Positions 42,059 through 50,962 of a DNA stretch of 64,000 nucleotides are shown piece after piece. The translations under genes and the position numbers were made by a program. How positions within the stretch are numbered: the first letter of the stretch is position 1; each line of letters starts with the position of its first letter. The stretch lies in assembly GCF_002797435.1 (NCBI RefSeq), contig NZ_PGEN01000001.1, positions 3,532,501-3,596,500 on the forward strand, given 5' to 3'. Below the pieces are notes generated by a model. The model did not search any database. It saw only the letters and a list, made by a program, of their open reading frames with translations, and was not told the origin of the DNA. Source of the stretch: Sphingomonas koreensis (GTDB lineage Bacteria > Pseudomonadota > Alphaproteobacteria > Sphingomonadales > Sphingomonadaceae).

Positions 42059-42472
42059 TCAGCCGGGAGGTCCTTTGAGTTCGACCACATTGCCCTCGGG
42101 ATCGCGGATATAGAAGGAGGGGCCTTCTCCCTCGGCGCCGTAGCGCGGGCCTTCTTCGATGATCGCGACATCGTGCGCGGCAAGGTGCGCGCGCAACGCG
42201 GGATCGTCGAACGGCTCGATCGCGAGCGCGAAATGATCGAGGTTGCGTCCCTCCTTGCCCGGAGCGGCGCCGCCGCGCGCGCCGAGCTGGCCGTCAAGGG
42301 TGACGAGGTCGATCAGCGAGGCGCCGGCACGGAGCTGGTAGAGGCCGAGCTCGGGCTGCGCGCGCTCGTCCGTGCAGCCGAGAACCGCGTGGTAGAAGGC
42401 CAGCATGCGCGGCAGATCGGCGACGCGCAGCACGATATGGTCGAGTCCGCGCATCGCGAAGGGTTGGGTCAT
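42059..42472 (-). CDS. VOC-family (glyoxalase/bleomycin-resistance fold) protein
   Basis: A 137-residue protein with paired beta-alpha-beta-beta-beta units. MRGLDHIVLRVADLPRMLAFYHAVLGC, the middle NLDHFALAI and the C-terminal SFYIRDPEGNVVELKGPP carry the metal-ligand positions His, His and Glu. The reaction is unknown, since the family includes glyoxalases, dioxygenases, epimerases and drug-binding proteins. It lies upstream of the cobalamin riboswitch on the same strand, so it is not under its control. ATG at 42472 follows AGGAGAG. Confidence 0.87.
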   Translation of the reverse strand: MTQPFAMRGLDHIVLRVADLPRMLAFYHAVLGCTDERAQPELGLYQLRAGASLIDLVTLDGQLGARGGAAPGKEGRNLDHFALAIEPFDDPALRAHLAAHDVAIIEEGPRYGAEGEGPSFYIRDPEGNVVELKGPPG

Positions 42473-42509
42473 GGCTCTCTCCTGCTGGGGCGGCAGCGGC
42501 CGCCCCCGC

Positions 42510-43013
42510 TCAATGACGGAGATGATCGCGCAGTTCCACCCAGGCGGGCAGCTTCCTGTCGAAGCCGACGGTATGCAGCGGGCTGGACGAGGGAAGGGCG
42601 ACGGTCGCATAGCGGGTTGCGCCCAGTTGCTTCAGCCCGTGTTTCAGCGCGGTGCCGCCGTTGAAGGCGATGGCACGCAGATCCGGGAGTGTCGCGGCAA
42701 GCGCGGCGATGTCGTTGGGCGCGATCCCGCTAAGTGCGGCGTCGGTGCTGCCCGGCCGATGGGCGTTGGCGACGACGTCCCACAGTCCGACATGCGCCTC
42801 GAGCAACGCGGCGAGACGTTCGGGATAGGCGAGGGCGGCGAGGTCGCGATCGACCACCGCCGACATCAGCCGCCAGAACTGGTTCTGCGGATGGGCGTAA
42901 TATTGCTGCGCGGCGAGCGAACGATCGCCGGGCAGGCTGCCGCAGATCAGCACGCGCACAGCGCTATCGACGACGGGCGGGAAGCTGGACTTGCGGGGAG
43001 TTGATTGCGACAC
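42510..43013 (-). CDS. DNA-deoxyinosine glycosylase (uracil-DNA glycosylase superfamily)
   Basis: A 167-residue repair enzyme that removes hypoxanthine from DNA. RVLICGSLPGDRSLAAQQYYAHPQNQFWRLMSAVV and VGLWDVVANAHRPGSTDAALSG are characteristic of the hypoxanthine-DNA glycosylase subgroup, and LPSSSPLHTVGFDRKLPAW is the C-terminal DNA-binding loop. The GTG start gives the normal length and has AGGACGG upstream. It lies upstream of the VOC gene on the same strand. Confidence 0.83.
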   Translation of the reverse strand: MSQSTPRKSSFPPVVDSAVRVLICGSLPGDRSLAAQQYYAHPQNQFWRLMSAVVDRDLAALAYPERLAALLEAHVGLWDVVANAHRPGSTDAALSGIAPNDIAALAATLPDLRAIAFNGGTALKHGLKQLGATRYATVALPSSSPLHTVGFDRKLPAWVELRDHLRH

Positions 43014-43035
43014 GCCGCCGTCCTAGCATCCGGCC

Positions 43036-43362
43036 ATGGCGCGCGCGATCACCCGCTATGCCGATTTCTGGCCCTATTATCTTCGCGAACATGCGAAGGC
43101 GCAGACGCGGGCGCTGCATTATGCCGGGACGATGCTGACCTTCGCGGCGCTGGCGGCGGGAATCTGGCTCAGCAGCTGGTGGTTCCTCGCCATTCCGCTG
43201 GCCGGCTACGGCTTTGCCTGGGCCGCGCATTTCGGGGTGGAGAAGAACCGTCCGGCGACCTTCACCTATCCGCTCTGGTCGCTGGTCAGCGACTATCGCA
43301 TGTTCTTCCTTTGGCTCGGCGGGCGGCTCGGCCCGCACCTGCAGCGGGCCGGGGTCGCTTAG
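43036..43362 (+). CDS. DUF962 / Mpo1-like membrane protein
   Basis: A 108-residue protein of the Mpo1-like family; the yeast member is a dioxygenase that alpha-oxidises 2-hydroxy fatty acids of sphingolipid origin. FWPYYLREHAKAQTRALHYAGTMLTF holds the conserved His residues, and AWAAHFGVEKNRPATFTYPLWSLVSDYRMF the second set, with membrane helices between. The bacterial substrate is unproven; a sphingolipid link would fit a sphingomonad. The stop is shared with the convergent gene in TTAG at 43359-43362. Confidence 0.88.
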   Translation: MARAITRYADFWPYYLREHAKAQTRALHYAGTMLTFAALAAGIWLSSWWFLAIPLAGYGFAWAAHFGVEKNRPATFTYPLWSLVSDYRMFFLWLGGRLGPHLQRAGVA

Positions 43363-43781
43363 CGCTGCTTCAGCGACCGGCGCATTTCCTTCAGCGCGCG
43401 TTCCGTGGCCTCCCGCGCGACCTGGGAGGTGGCACGGGCGACTTTCGCACTCTTCATCGCACGCTCGACATGCCGGTTCGCGCGTTCCGAGATGCGGCCC
43501 GACATTGCGTGCAGCTCGTCATCCATCGGGATGCGCTTGCCGTTGGCGCAATGCAGCGTGTGGTTGCCGATATTGACGTTGTCGCTCCAGGTCTCATTCT
43601 CTCCATAGCCGCATTTCCGTGCGATCAGCGCCCGGTCCTCCGCGGTGACGATCGGGCCCTGGGCAGCCATTTCGCTCTCCACCGCCGCGGACAATCTCTT
43701 CTCGGCGGTTTCGCGGGCGCTACCCGGAGCGGCGGCGAATGCCGCGACAGAGAGGATCGCAAGATACGCAATACGAGGCAT
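43359..43781 (-). CDS. Exported protein of unknown function
   Basis: A 140-residue protein with a signal peptide (about residues 1-22, ending GSA). The mature part has two Cys residues (near 57 and 78, in RKCGYGENETW and LHCANGKRI) that may form a disulfide, and a long amphipathic Arg/Ala/Lys-rich helix at the C-terminus (VERAMKSAKVARATSQVAREATERALKEMRRSLKQ). No family was recognised. GGGAG precedes the start. It is divergent from cysK. Confidence 0.75.
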   Translation of the reverse strand: MPRIAYLAILSVAAFAAAPGSARETAEKRLSAAVESEMAAQGPIVTAEDRALIARKCGYGENETWSDNVNIGNHTLHCANGKRIPMDDELHAMSGRISERANRHVERAMKSAKVARATSQVAREATERALKEMRRSLKQR

Positions 43782-43915
43782 TCGTCGTCTCCCAACCTTA
43801 TGACTACAGTTGTAGTCAACGGCCGGGAGCGGGTCAAGCGGCTGCGTCAGGATGTTGCCCCGCGCCAAGCATCGCTTGCTTGCCGTACACGGCAGGCCGT
43901 GCAAATGGTCGCGCC

Positions 43916-44908
43916 ATGCAAGTCGCAAACGATACAATCGCGCTGATCGGCAACACCCCGCTGGTGCGGCTCAAGGGCCCCAGCACAGCGGCAGGCTGCG
44001 ACATCTACGGCAAGTGCGAGTTCGCCAATCCGGGCGCCAGCGTGAAGGATCGCGCGGCGCTGTTCATCGTGCAGGATGCCGAGGCGCGCGGCCTGCTCGC
44101 TCCGGGCGGCACGATCGTCGAGGGGACGGCCGGCAATACCGGCATCGGGCTGGCGCTGGTCGGCAATGCCAAGGGCTACAAGACGATCATCGTCATGCCC
44201 GAGACGCAGAGCCGCGAGAAGATGGACACGCTGCGCGCGCTCGGCGCCGAACTCGTCCTCGTCCCCGCCGCGCCCTATTCGAACCCCGGCCATTTCGTGC
44301 ACACCAGCCGCCGCATCGCCGAGGAAACGCCCAACGCGATCTGGGCGAACCAGTTCGACAATATCGCCAACCGCAAGGCGCATATTGTCGGCACCGCCGA
44401 AGAGATCTGGACTCAGATGGAGGGCCGGATCGACGGCTTCACCTGTGCGGCCGGCACCGGCGGGACGATCGCGGGTGTCGGTCTGGGCCTCAAGGAAAAG
44501 GACGAGCGTGTGACGATCGCGCTGTCCGACCCGCACGGCGCCGCACTCTACGAATATTACGCCCATGGCGAGCTCAAGGCCGAGGGCAGCTCGGTCGCCG
44601 AGGGAATCGGGCAGGGACGAATTACCGCCAATCTCGAGGGCGCGCCGATCGACACCCAGTTTCGCATCTCCGACGAGGAGGGGCTCGAATGGGTCGAGCG
44701 GCTGCTGGCGGAGGAGGGGCTGTGCCTTGGCCTGTCCTCGGGCATCAACGTTGCGGGTGCGGTGCGCCTGGGCCGTGAGCTGGGGCCGGGCAAGCGAATC
44801 GCGACCATCCTGTGCGACACGGGTTTTCGTTATCTTTCAACGCTCTACAATCGCGATTGGCTGCAGTCCAAGGGGCTGCCGGTGCCGGCCTGGCTCGCCG
44901 GAGCCTGA
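43916..44908 (+). CDS. cysK: Cysteine synthase A (O-acetylserine sulfhydrylase)
   Basis: A 330-residue PLP enzyme that makes cysteine from O-acetylserine and sulfide. The PLP Lys is K44 in NPGASVKDR, the substrate/phosphate loop is EGTAGNTGIGLAL, the Gly-rich cofactor loop is AGTGGTIAGVG, and the C-terminal SSGINVAGAVRLGREL is conserved. ATG at 43916 begins MQVANDTIALIGNTPLV, the standard N-terminus. The coding sequence contains only typical codons. A small membrane protein follows 63 bases downstream. Confidence 0.94.
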   Translation: MQVANDTIALIGNTPLVRLKGPSTAAGCDIYGKCEFANPGASVKDRAALFIVQDAEARGLLAPGGTIVEGTAGNTGIGLALVGNAKGYKTIIVMPETQSREKMDTLRALGAELVLVPAAPYSNPGHFVHTSRRIAEETPNAIWANQFDNIANRKAHIVGTAEEIWTQMEGRIDGFTCAAGTGGTIAGVGLGLKEKDERVTIALSDPHGAALYEYYAHGELKAEGSSVAEGIGQGRITANLEGAPIDTQFRISDEEGLEWVERLLAEEGLCLGLSSGINVAGAVRLGRELGPGKRIATILCDTGFRYLSTLYNRDWLQSKGLPVPAWLAGA

Positions 44909-44971
44909 CGCAAGCGTAAAACAGGGGCTTCGCAAAGCGCGCAAAGGGCGTTACATTTATGCCACACCGCT

Positions 44972-45277
44972 ATGAAGTCGCTTCCGACCGATCCCAAGCA
45001 AAGCATGATGCGCGTCATCGTCGGCGTGACCGGTCTCGCGACCGTGCTGCTGCTGATCGGCGTGGCAAGCGCGATCTTCTCGCTGGCCAATAACGAGGAT
45101 CCGGTCGTTGCGGAGGGCGGCGCCAAGCCGGAGGTGGTCGCCAACATGACCGACGGCGTCATCGTCAACGATGCCGGCCTCGAAAAGGACGAGCCGATCG
45201 CGGAACTGGGCATCGCGCCGCGTACCGCCGAGACGCCGGCGCCGGCGATCACGCCCTATCCCATTCCCGAGAAGTGA
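44972..45277 (+). CDS. Single-pass membrane protein of unknown function
   Basis: A 101-residue protein with one membrane helix at about residues 14-37 (RVIVGVTGLATVLLLIGVASAIFSL), an acidic middle part and a Pro-rich end (AETPAPAITPYPIPEK). No family was recognised. Its placement between cysK and the dcw cluster gives no function. Starts at residue 12 or 13 (tandem ATG) are possible; no strong ribosome site precedes any of them. Confidence 0.7.
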   Translation: MKSLPTDPKQSMMRVIVGVTGLATVLLLIGVASAIFSLANNEDPVVAEGGAKPEVVANMTDGVIVNDAGLEKDEPIAELGIAPRTAETPAPAITPYPIPEK

Positions 45278-45627
45278 CGGGCCGGGCTGCCTCGCCGCGG
45301 CCGTCTGACGGGAAATTGCCCCACCGCACTCCACACGCTGCCCGTCCGCTCCGCGCGGCGCGATCTCGCGCGCGTCGTCCGGCTGGATCTATTTGGAACA
45401 GAGCAAGTCCAAAGATCGAATAGCCTGGGTACAGCCCCGATTTGAGGCAGAAAGTGGGGCTGATTACCGGAGATTCCCGCGTTCAGGCATTGAAAACCAT
45501 TGGCGCTTAAGATACGCCGCTGGTTAACAGGGCAACCTTATCGTCAGCCGGAATCGGGTCCGGGGCGCGCGACGTCGTGCGCTTCCGGAGACGGGAAAGG
45601 TTTGCCCGCCGCAAGCGAGGGCGGGGA
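45278..45627. other. mraZ leader and promoter region
   Basis: About 350 bases with no gene. Two inverted repeats are visible: TTTGGA/TCCAAA at 45392-45397 and 45408-45413, and CAGCCCC/GGGGCTG at 45432-45438 and 45456-45462. A GTTAAC lies at 45523-45528. The dcw promoter must be here. The triplet of spaced TGGG boxes bound by MraZ in other bacteria is not evident. TTAA at 45507 and 45524 are 13 bases apart, not the 7 of a CtrA site. Confidence 0.5.
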
Positions 45628-46137
45628 GTGAACCGAACGGGGTACAGAGGCGTGGGGCTGCAGCTGGTGGACGACAAGGGTCGTGTCGCCATCCCCTCTG
45701 CCCTGCGCGCTACCCTCGAAAAGAACAGCGGCTTTCCTGCCGACACCAAGGATGCCCGCGTCGCCATCCTCTCCAGCCACGAGAGCGACCGCTGCCTGAT
45801 CGCCTATGACGAGCCCTACTTCGATGCCCTGATGGAGCGGCTCAACGCGCGTTCGCTGGAATATGCCGGCGATCGCGGGCGTGCGGATTCGAACATCTGG
45901 CGCGAAGGCGTCGGGCCGAGCGAGAATATCGCCTTCGATCCGTCGGGCCGCTTCGTCATGCCGGGGATGCTGTGCCAGCATGCCGGCATCCGCAAGTCGG
46001 GCTATGCCTTCTTCTATGGCGTCGGCCCGGTGATCGAGATCTGGGATCCCGCCACGCTGCTCGCGCACCCGTCGCTGCCCGAGAGCATGAAGGCGGCGTG
46101 CCGTTATCACCTCGAAGAGAAGAAGGTGACGCTGTGA
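45628..46137 (+). CDS. mraZ: MraZ transcriptional regulator of the dcw operon
   Basis: A 169-residue DNA-binding protein of the AbrB-like MraZ family. [23 protein letters not shown] and the second unit [39 protein letters not shown] are the two swapped-hairpin repeats (the DxxGRxxxP motif appears in both). It is the first gene of the dcw operon and its usual repressor. GTG at 45628 behind GAGGGCGG is preferred to upstream codons, which give an Arg-rich tail not seen in the family. It overlaps rsmH by GTGA. Confidence 0.94.
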   Translation: MNRTGYRGVGLQLVDDKGRVAIPSALRATLEKNSGFPADTKDARVAILSSHESDRCLIAYDEPYFDALMERLNARSLEYAGDRGRADSNIWREGVGPSENIAFDPSGRFVMPGMLCQHAGIRKSGYAFFYGVGPVIEIWDPATLLAHPSLPESMKAACRYHLEEKKVTL

Positions 46138-47084
46138 GCGCCGCTCTGCCCGGCACGCGCCCGCACGTCTCGGTGCTCCTCGACGAGACCGTCGATGCGC
46201 TCGCGATCCAGCCCGGTTCGCGCATCGTCGACGCGACCTTTGGTGCCGGTGGCTACAGTTTGGCGTTCCTCGAGCGGGGAGCCGAGGTGGCCGCCTTTGA
46301 CCGCGATCCGGACGCGATCGAAGGCGGCCAATCCATCGTCACGGCCAGCGGCGGCCGGCTGGTGCTGATCGAGGCGCCCTTTTCGGCGCTCGACAGCGAA
46401 CTGGAGGCGCGCGGTCTCGTGCCCGTGGATGGCGTCGCCATGGATATCGGCGTCTCGTCGATGCAGCTCGATCAGGCCGAGCGCGGCTTCAGCTTCCAGC
46501 AGGACGGGCCGCTGTCGATGCGTATGGCGGGTGAGGGGATGACCGCCGCCGACTTCGTCAACGAAGCGGACGAGGCGGAGATCGCCGACGTCCTTTTCCA
46601 CTATGGCGAGGAGCCGCGTTCGCGCCGCGTCGCAAAGGCGATCGTCGCCGCGCGCCCGCTGACGCGCACCGGCGAGCTGGCGAACGTCGTGCGCAAGGCG
46701 CTGGGCTACAAGCCGCACGACAAGAAGGACCCGGCGACGCGGACCTTCCAGGCGATCCGCATCCATGTGAATCGCGAGCTCGACGAGCTGGCAGAAGGGC
46801 TGGCCGCGGCGGAGCGGGTGCTCAAGCCCGGCGGGCGGCTGGCGGTGGTGACCTTCCACAGCCTCGAAGACCGGATGGTCAAGAAATTCCTGCGCGAGCG
46901 CTCTGGCAGCGAGCCTGCCGGTTCGCGGCATCGCCCGGCAACGGCGGCGGCGCGCGCGCCGAGCTTCGAGACCCCGGCCAAGGCAGTGCGTCCGAGCGAG
47001 GAAGAAATTGCGGCGAACCCGCGTGCCCGGTCCGCGACGCTCCGCGTCGCGCGGCGCACCGCGGCTCCGGCGTGGGTGAGTTGA
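46134..47084 (+). CDS. rsmH: 16S rRNA (cytosine(1402)-N(4))-methyltransferase RsmH
   Basis: A 316-residue methyltransferase acting on C1402 of 16S rRNA (former MraW). [36 protein letters not shown] opens the SAM domain, [23 protein letters not shown] and [17 protein letters not shown] are conserved, and [19 protein letters not shown] closes it. GTG overlaps the mraZ stop. The C-terminal 40 residues are Arg/Ala-rich, ending [16 protein letters not shown]. Confidence 0.96.
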   Translation: MSAALPGTRPHVSVLLDETVDALAIQPGSRIVDATFGAGGYSLAFLERGAEVAAFDRDPDAIEGGQSIVTASGGRLVLIEAPFSALDSELEARGLVPVDGVAMDIGVSSMQLDQAERGFSFQQDGPLSMRMAGEGMTAADFVNEADEAEIADVLFHYGEEPRSRRVAKAIVAARPLTRTGELANVVRKALGYKPHDKKDPATRTFQAIRIHVNRELDELAEGLAAAERVLKPGGRLAVVTFHSLEDRMVKKFLRERSGSEPAGSRHRPATAAARAPSFETPAKAVRPSEEEIAANPRARSATLRVARRTAAPAWVS

Positions 47085-47094
47085 GGAGGCGGAG

Positions 47095-47748
47095 ATGGCG
47101 ATCAAGGCATTGAACGGACTGGGCTGGTACGCCGCGGGGCTGATCGTGGCGCCGGGCTGTTACCTCGTCTCGTCGATGGTTGCGGCCGAGCGGACGCATG
47201 TCGAGTCCGTCGAACGCGCCATCGCCAAGGCGAAGAAGGACATTCGCCAGCTCGAAACCGAATTCGACACGCGCGCCAACCTTGCCCAGCTCGAGCGCTG
47301 GAACGGTGAGGTGATGCGCTACACCGCGCCGACCCCGCAGCAGTTCCTCGCCAGCGACACCGCGCTGGCGTCGATGCGCGCGCTCGAGACCGAGGGCGTG
47401 GCAGAGCGCTATGCGGCGATGGTGGTTCCGGAAGGGGTTCCCGACGCGATCGCCGGCTCCGCGCCGACCGCGAGCGACGCCGTCGCCGCCGTGGCGTCCG
47501 CGCCGGCCAAGCCTGTGCCGCTCAAGGCGGTGGCCGAAAAGGCCGTCGCGCCGAAGGTCGCTGCGGTGAAGGCGCCGGCCGCGACGCCGCCCGCACGGCA
47601 GCAGGCCGCAGCGGCCAAGCCGCCCAGGCCCGCGCCGAAGACCGCCCGTGAACAGGCGGTGGCTTCGCTCGATCGCAGCCTGCTTCGCGATTCGAGCTTC
47701 GGCGACCTGATGAAGGGCGTCCGTGCCGAGGCGCGACGCGCGCGGTGA
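47095..47748 (+). CDS. ftsL: Divisome protein FtsL with Ala/Pro-rich C-terminal extension
   Basis: A 217-residue bitopic membrane protein that bridges FtsQ/FtsB to FtsWI. The membrane helix lies at about residues 9-30 (GLGWYAAGLIVAPGCYLVSSMVAAE), followed by a coiled-coil segment (VESVERAIAKAKKDIRQLETEFDTRANLAQLERWNGEV), the alphaproteobacterial FtsL pattern. Position between rsmH and ftsI supports the name. After residue 110 a long Ala/Pro/Lys-rich linker and a conserved-looking end (LDRSLLRDSSFGDLMKGV) roughly double the usual length. It overlaps ftsI by GTGA. Confidence 0.82.
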   Translation: MAIKALNGLGWYAAGLIVAPGCYLVSSMVAAERTHVESVERAIAKAKKDIRQLETEFDTRANLAQLERWNGEVMRYTAPTPQQFLASDTALASMRALETEGVAERYAAMVVPEGVPDAIAGSAPTASDAVAAVASAPAKPVPLKAVAEKAVAPKVAAVKAPAATPPARQQAAAAKPPRPAPKTAREQAVASLDRSLLRDSSFGDLMKGVRAEARRAR

Positions 47749-49499
47749 CCGTTCTCGTCGCCCCTGCGCCCCGCAATCGCACGCGGCCGGGAAACCGGCA
47801 GGCGAGCCTTGCTGTCGCGCATGTGCGGCTGATGATCCTGGCGCTGGTGTTCGCGGCGGGCATTGCGGTGATCGTCGGGCGGCTGACGCTGCTCGCGCTG
47901 TTCGCCGAACCGGCCGCGGCGACCAGCGTCAATGCGATGCTGGTGCCGCTGCGCGGCGATCTGGTCGACCGCAACGGCGCGCCGCTCGCGCGGACCATCG
48001 ATGCCTGGTCGATCGGCGTGCGGCCCGACAAGGTGATCGGCGACAAGCGCGAGCTGGCGCGGATGCTCGCAGCGGCGCTGCCCGGCAAGAGCGAGGGCGA
48101 CTATGCCAAGCTGCTGGGCAGCGATTCGCGCTTCACCTACCTTCAGCGGCGCGCGGTGCCCGAACTCGTCGCGGCGGTGCATGCGCTGGGCGAGCCGGGG
48201 ATCGAGTTCGCGCGCGAACCGCAGCGCCTCTATCCGCAGGCCAGCCTCGGCGCGCATGTGCTCGGCTATCTCGACTTCGACGGCAACGGCGTCACCGGCA
48301 TGGAGCTGGCGCTGAACAAGCAGCTTACCGATCCGGCGCGGCGCGGCCAGCCGGTCGCGCTCTCGCTCGACCTGCGCGCACAGGCGGCGCTGGAGAGCGA
48401 GCTGGGCGCGGCGATGACCACGTTCCAGGCCCGAGGGGCAGCTGGCGTGATCCTCGACGTCGCGAGCGGCGAAGTGATGGCGATGGCATCGCTCCCGACG
48501 TTCAATCCCAACAACATCAAGGGGTCGAACCCCGAGAGCTTCCGCAACAACGTGACGCAGAGCGTCTATGAGCTCGGCTCCAGCTTCAAGCCGCTGACCA
48601 TGGCGTTCGCGATCGAGAGCGGCATCGCGACGTCGATGGCCAAGCGCTACGACGCCACCGTGCCGCTCCAGGTCGGGGGCTTCCGCATCCGCGACGATCA
48701 TGCCCAGAAGCGGTGGCTCAACATCCCCGAGACGCTGATCCATTCGTCGAACATCGCGACCGCGCGCATCGCCGACGAGCTGGGGCAGCAGCGGATGGAA
48801 AGCATGTTCCGCAAGCTCGGCTTCGATCAGCGTCCGGACATCGAGCTGGGCGGCAAGGCCGCGCCGCTCTGGCCCAAATACTGGGCGCGCACGACGGTGA
48901 TGACGACCGCTTATGGCCATGGCATCGCGGTGACGCCGCTCCACCTCGCCAGCGCCTATGCGGCGATGGTCAATGGCGGGGTATGGCGTCCGGCGACGCT
49001 GCGCCGGATCGAGCCGGGCAAGGCGCCCGCGGGCCGGCGTGTCGTCTCCGAGGCGACGAGCGCGCGGATGCGCCAGCTGCTGCGCCTGGTCGTGACCTAC
49101 GGCACCGGCCGCAAGGCCGACGCTCCCGGCTATCGTGTCGGCGGCAAGACGGGTACCGCCGAGGTGCCCGGCGCGGGCGGTTACAAGCGCAACCAGAACG
49201 TCTCGACCTTCGCGGCGGCTTTCCCGATGGACGCACCGCGCTATGTGGTGCTGGTGATGCTCGATTCGCCTGTCGGAAATGCTCAGACCCATGGCTTCTC
49301 GACCGCGGGCTGGACCGCCGCCCCTGTCGTTAGCCGCGTCATCATGCGCACTGGCGCGATGCTCGGCGTGGTGCCCGACGAGACGCGCGACGTGAATGTC
49401 TCGGACCTGACGCCGCTGCTGTGGAAGGCCGAGCCGAAGAACAAGCCCAAGGGCGCCGCAGCTGCGACCCCGATCGTCGCACCGGGAGCCGGCGAGTGA
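47745..49499 (+). CDS. ftsI: Peptidoglycan D,D-transpeptidase FtsI (PBP3)
   Basis: A 584-residue division-specific class B penicillin-binding protein. One membrane helix lies at about residues 27-52. The catalytic motifs are SSFK (S279-K282), SSN (334-336) and KTG (468-470), all intact. The dimerisation domain begins VPLRGDLVDRNGAPLARTI. It crosslinks septal peptidoglycan made by FtsW. The GTG start overlaps the ftsL stop. Confidence 0.96.
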   Translation: MTVLVAPAPRNRTRPGNRQASLAVAHVRLMILALVFAAGIAVIVGRLTLLALFAEPAAATSVNAMLVPLRGDLVDRNGAPLARTIDAWSIGVRPDKVIGDKRELARMLAAALPGKSEGDYAKLLGSDSRFTYLQRRAVPELVAAVHALGEPGIEFAREPQRLYPQASLGAHVLGYLDFDGNGVTGMELALNKQLTDPARRGQPVALSLDLRAQAALESELGAAMTTFQARGAAGVILDVASGEVMAMASLPTFNPNNIKGSNPESFRNNVTQSVYELGSSFKPLTMAFAIESGIATSMAKRYDATVPLQVGGFRIRDDHAQKRWLNIPETLIHSSNIATARIADELGQQRMESMFRKLGFDQRPDIELGGKAAPLWPKYWARTTVMTTAYGHGIAVTPLHLASAYAAMVNGGVWRPATLRRIEPGKAPAGRRVVSEATSARMRQLLRLVVTYGTGRKADAPGYRVGGKTGTAEVPGAGGYKRNQNVSTFAAAFPMDAPRYVVLVMLDSPVGNAQTHGFSTAGWTAAPVVSRVIMRTGAMLGVVPDETRDVNVSDLTPLLWKAEPKNKPKGAAAATPIVAPGAGE

Positions 49500-49509
49500 G
49501 GCGCGGTAC

Positions 49510-50925
49510 ATGAGACTGGGCGAGCTGACCGGCGGCACCGAAGACACGATCGTCACCGGCTTCGCGATCGATCATCGCAAGGTTGCGCCCGGCACGGTCT
49601 TCGGCGCCTTCCGCGGCGCGCGCTTCAACGGGGAGGACTTCATCCCGCAGGCGGTGGCGAGCGGCGCGATCGCGGTGATCGCGCGGCCCGAGACGCGCGT
49701 CGAGGGCGCGGTCCATATCGCGACCGATCATCCGCGCACCGAATTCGCGCGGATCGCGGCCAGGTTCTTCGCGCCCTTCCCCGAAACCGCAGTCGCCGTC
49801 ACCGGCACCAACGGCAAGACATCGACGGTCGAGATGGTCCGTCAGCTCTGGCGCATGGCCGGGTTCAACGCCGCGTCGATCGGAACGCTGGGGGTGACCA
49901 CCGCGGACGAGGCGGTATCGACGGGGCTTACAACCCCCGATGTCGTGACCTTTCTTTCCAATGTCGCGGGGCTCGCACGCGAGGGCGTGACGCATCTTTC
50001 CTTCGAGGCATCGAGCCACGGCCTGTCGCAATACCGGACCGAGGGATTGCCGGTGGCGGCTGCGGCGTTCACCAATCTCTCGCGCGACCATCTCGACTAT
50101 CATGCCGACATGGCGGAGTATCTCACCGCCAAGCTGCGGTTGTTCGCCGATGTGCTCGATCCCGACGGAACCGCGGTGGTCTGGGCCGACGATCCCCATT
50201 CCGAACGCGTGATCGACATCGCGCGGATGCGCGGCAACCGGGTGATGACGGTGGGCGAGCATGGCAGCGCGATCCGGCTGGTCTCGCGTGAGCCAACCCT
50301 GCTCGACCAGAAGCTGGTGGTCGCCGTGGACGGCCAGGAGCATCGCGTCAGCCTGCCGCTGATCGGCGGCTATCAGGCGGCCAATGCACTGATCGCCGCC
50401 GGGCTGGTGATCGCCACCGGCGGCGATAGTGCGACCACGCTTTCCAATCTCTCGCGGCTGCAGCCGGTGCGCGGCCGGCTTGAACGCGCGGCGATCAGCC
50501 GGACCGGCGCCCCCATCTATGTCGATTATGCCCATACCCCCGACGCGCTCGAGGCCGCGATCGCGGCGCTGAAGCCGCACACCGTGGGGCGGCTGATCCT
50601 CGTCTTCGGCGCAGGTGGCGACCGCGATCCGGGCAAGCGCGAGCCGATGGGGCTGGCGGCGGCTGCGGGTGCCGATCTGGCGATCGTGACCGACGACAAT
50701 CCGCGCGGCGAGGATCCCGCGGCGATCCGTGCCGAAATCCTGAAGGGGTGTCCGGCCGCGCTCGAAGTGGGTGATCGGCGCGGCGCGATCTTCCTCGCGG
50801 TAGGCAAGGCCGGGCCGGAGGATATCGTGCTGATCGCGGGCAAGGGGCATGAACAGGGGCAGATCGTCGGCGATCTGGTGCTGCCCTTCGACGATGTCTC
50901 GGTGGCGCGGGAGGCGGCCGCGTGA
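49510..50925 (+). CDS. murE: UDP-MurNAc-tripeptide ligase MurE (meso-diaminopimelate adding)
   Basis: A 471-residue ATP-dependent ligase of the cytoplasmic murein pathway. The ATP loop TGTNGKTST is at residues 98-106, the carbamoylated-Lys region follows, and DNPRGEDP near residue 398 is the meso-diaminopimelate specificity motif. IDYAHTPDALEAAI-type (here VDYAHTPDALEAAIAAL) and AGKGHEQGQ are conserved. It is 10 bases after ftsI. Confidence 0.96.
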   Translation: MRLGELTGGTEDTIVTGFAIDHRKVAPGTVFGAFRGARFNGEDFIPQAVASGAIAVIARPETRVEGAVHIATDHPRTEFARIAARFFAPFPETAVAVTGTNGKTSTVEMVRQLWRMAGFNAASIGTLGVTTADEAVSTGLTTPDVVTFLSNVAGLAREGVTHLSFEASSHGLSQYRTEGLPVAAAAFTNLSRDHLDYHADMAEYLTAKLRLFADVLDPDGTAVVWADDPHSERVIDIARMRGNRVMTVGEHGSAIRLVSREPTLLDQKLVVAVDGQEHRVSLPLIGGYQAANALIAAGLVIATGGDSATTLSNLSRLQPVRGRLERAAISRTGAPIYVDYAHTPDALEAAIAALKPHTVGRLILVFGAGGDRDPGKREPMGLAAAAGADLAIVTDDNPRGEDPAAIRAEILKGCPAALEVGDRRGAIFLAVGKAGPEDIVLIAGKGHEQGQIVGDLVLPFDDVSVAREAAA

Positions 50926-50962
50926 CCTGGCTTGCCATCCGCAGGGAAACGGGTGGTCGCGC

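Noticed and set aside
45421..45527. MraZ-box triplet or CtrA site upstream of mraZ
   Set aside because: TGGG occurrences are about 29 bases apart rather than spaced by five, and the TTAA pair has a 13-base rather than a 7-base gap.
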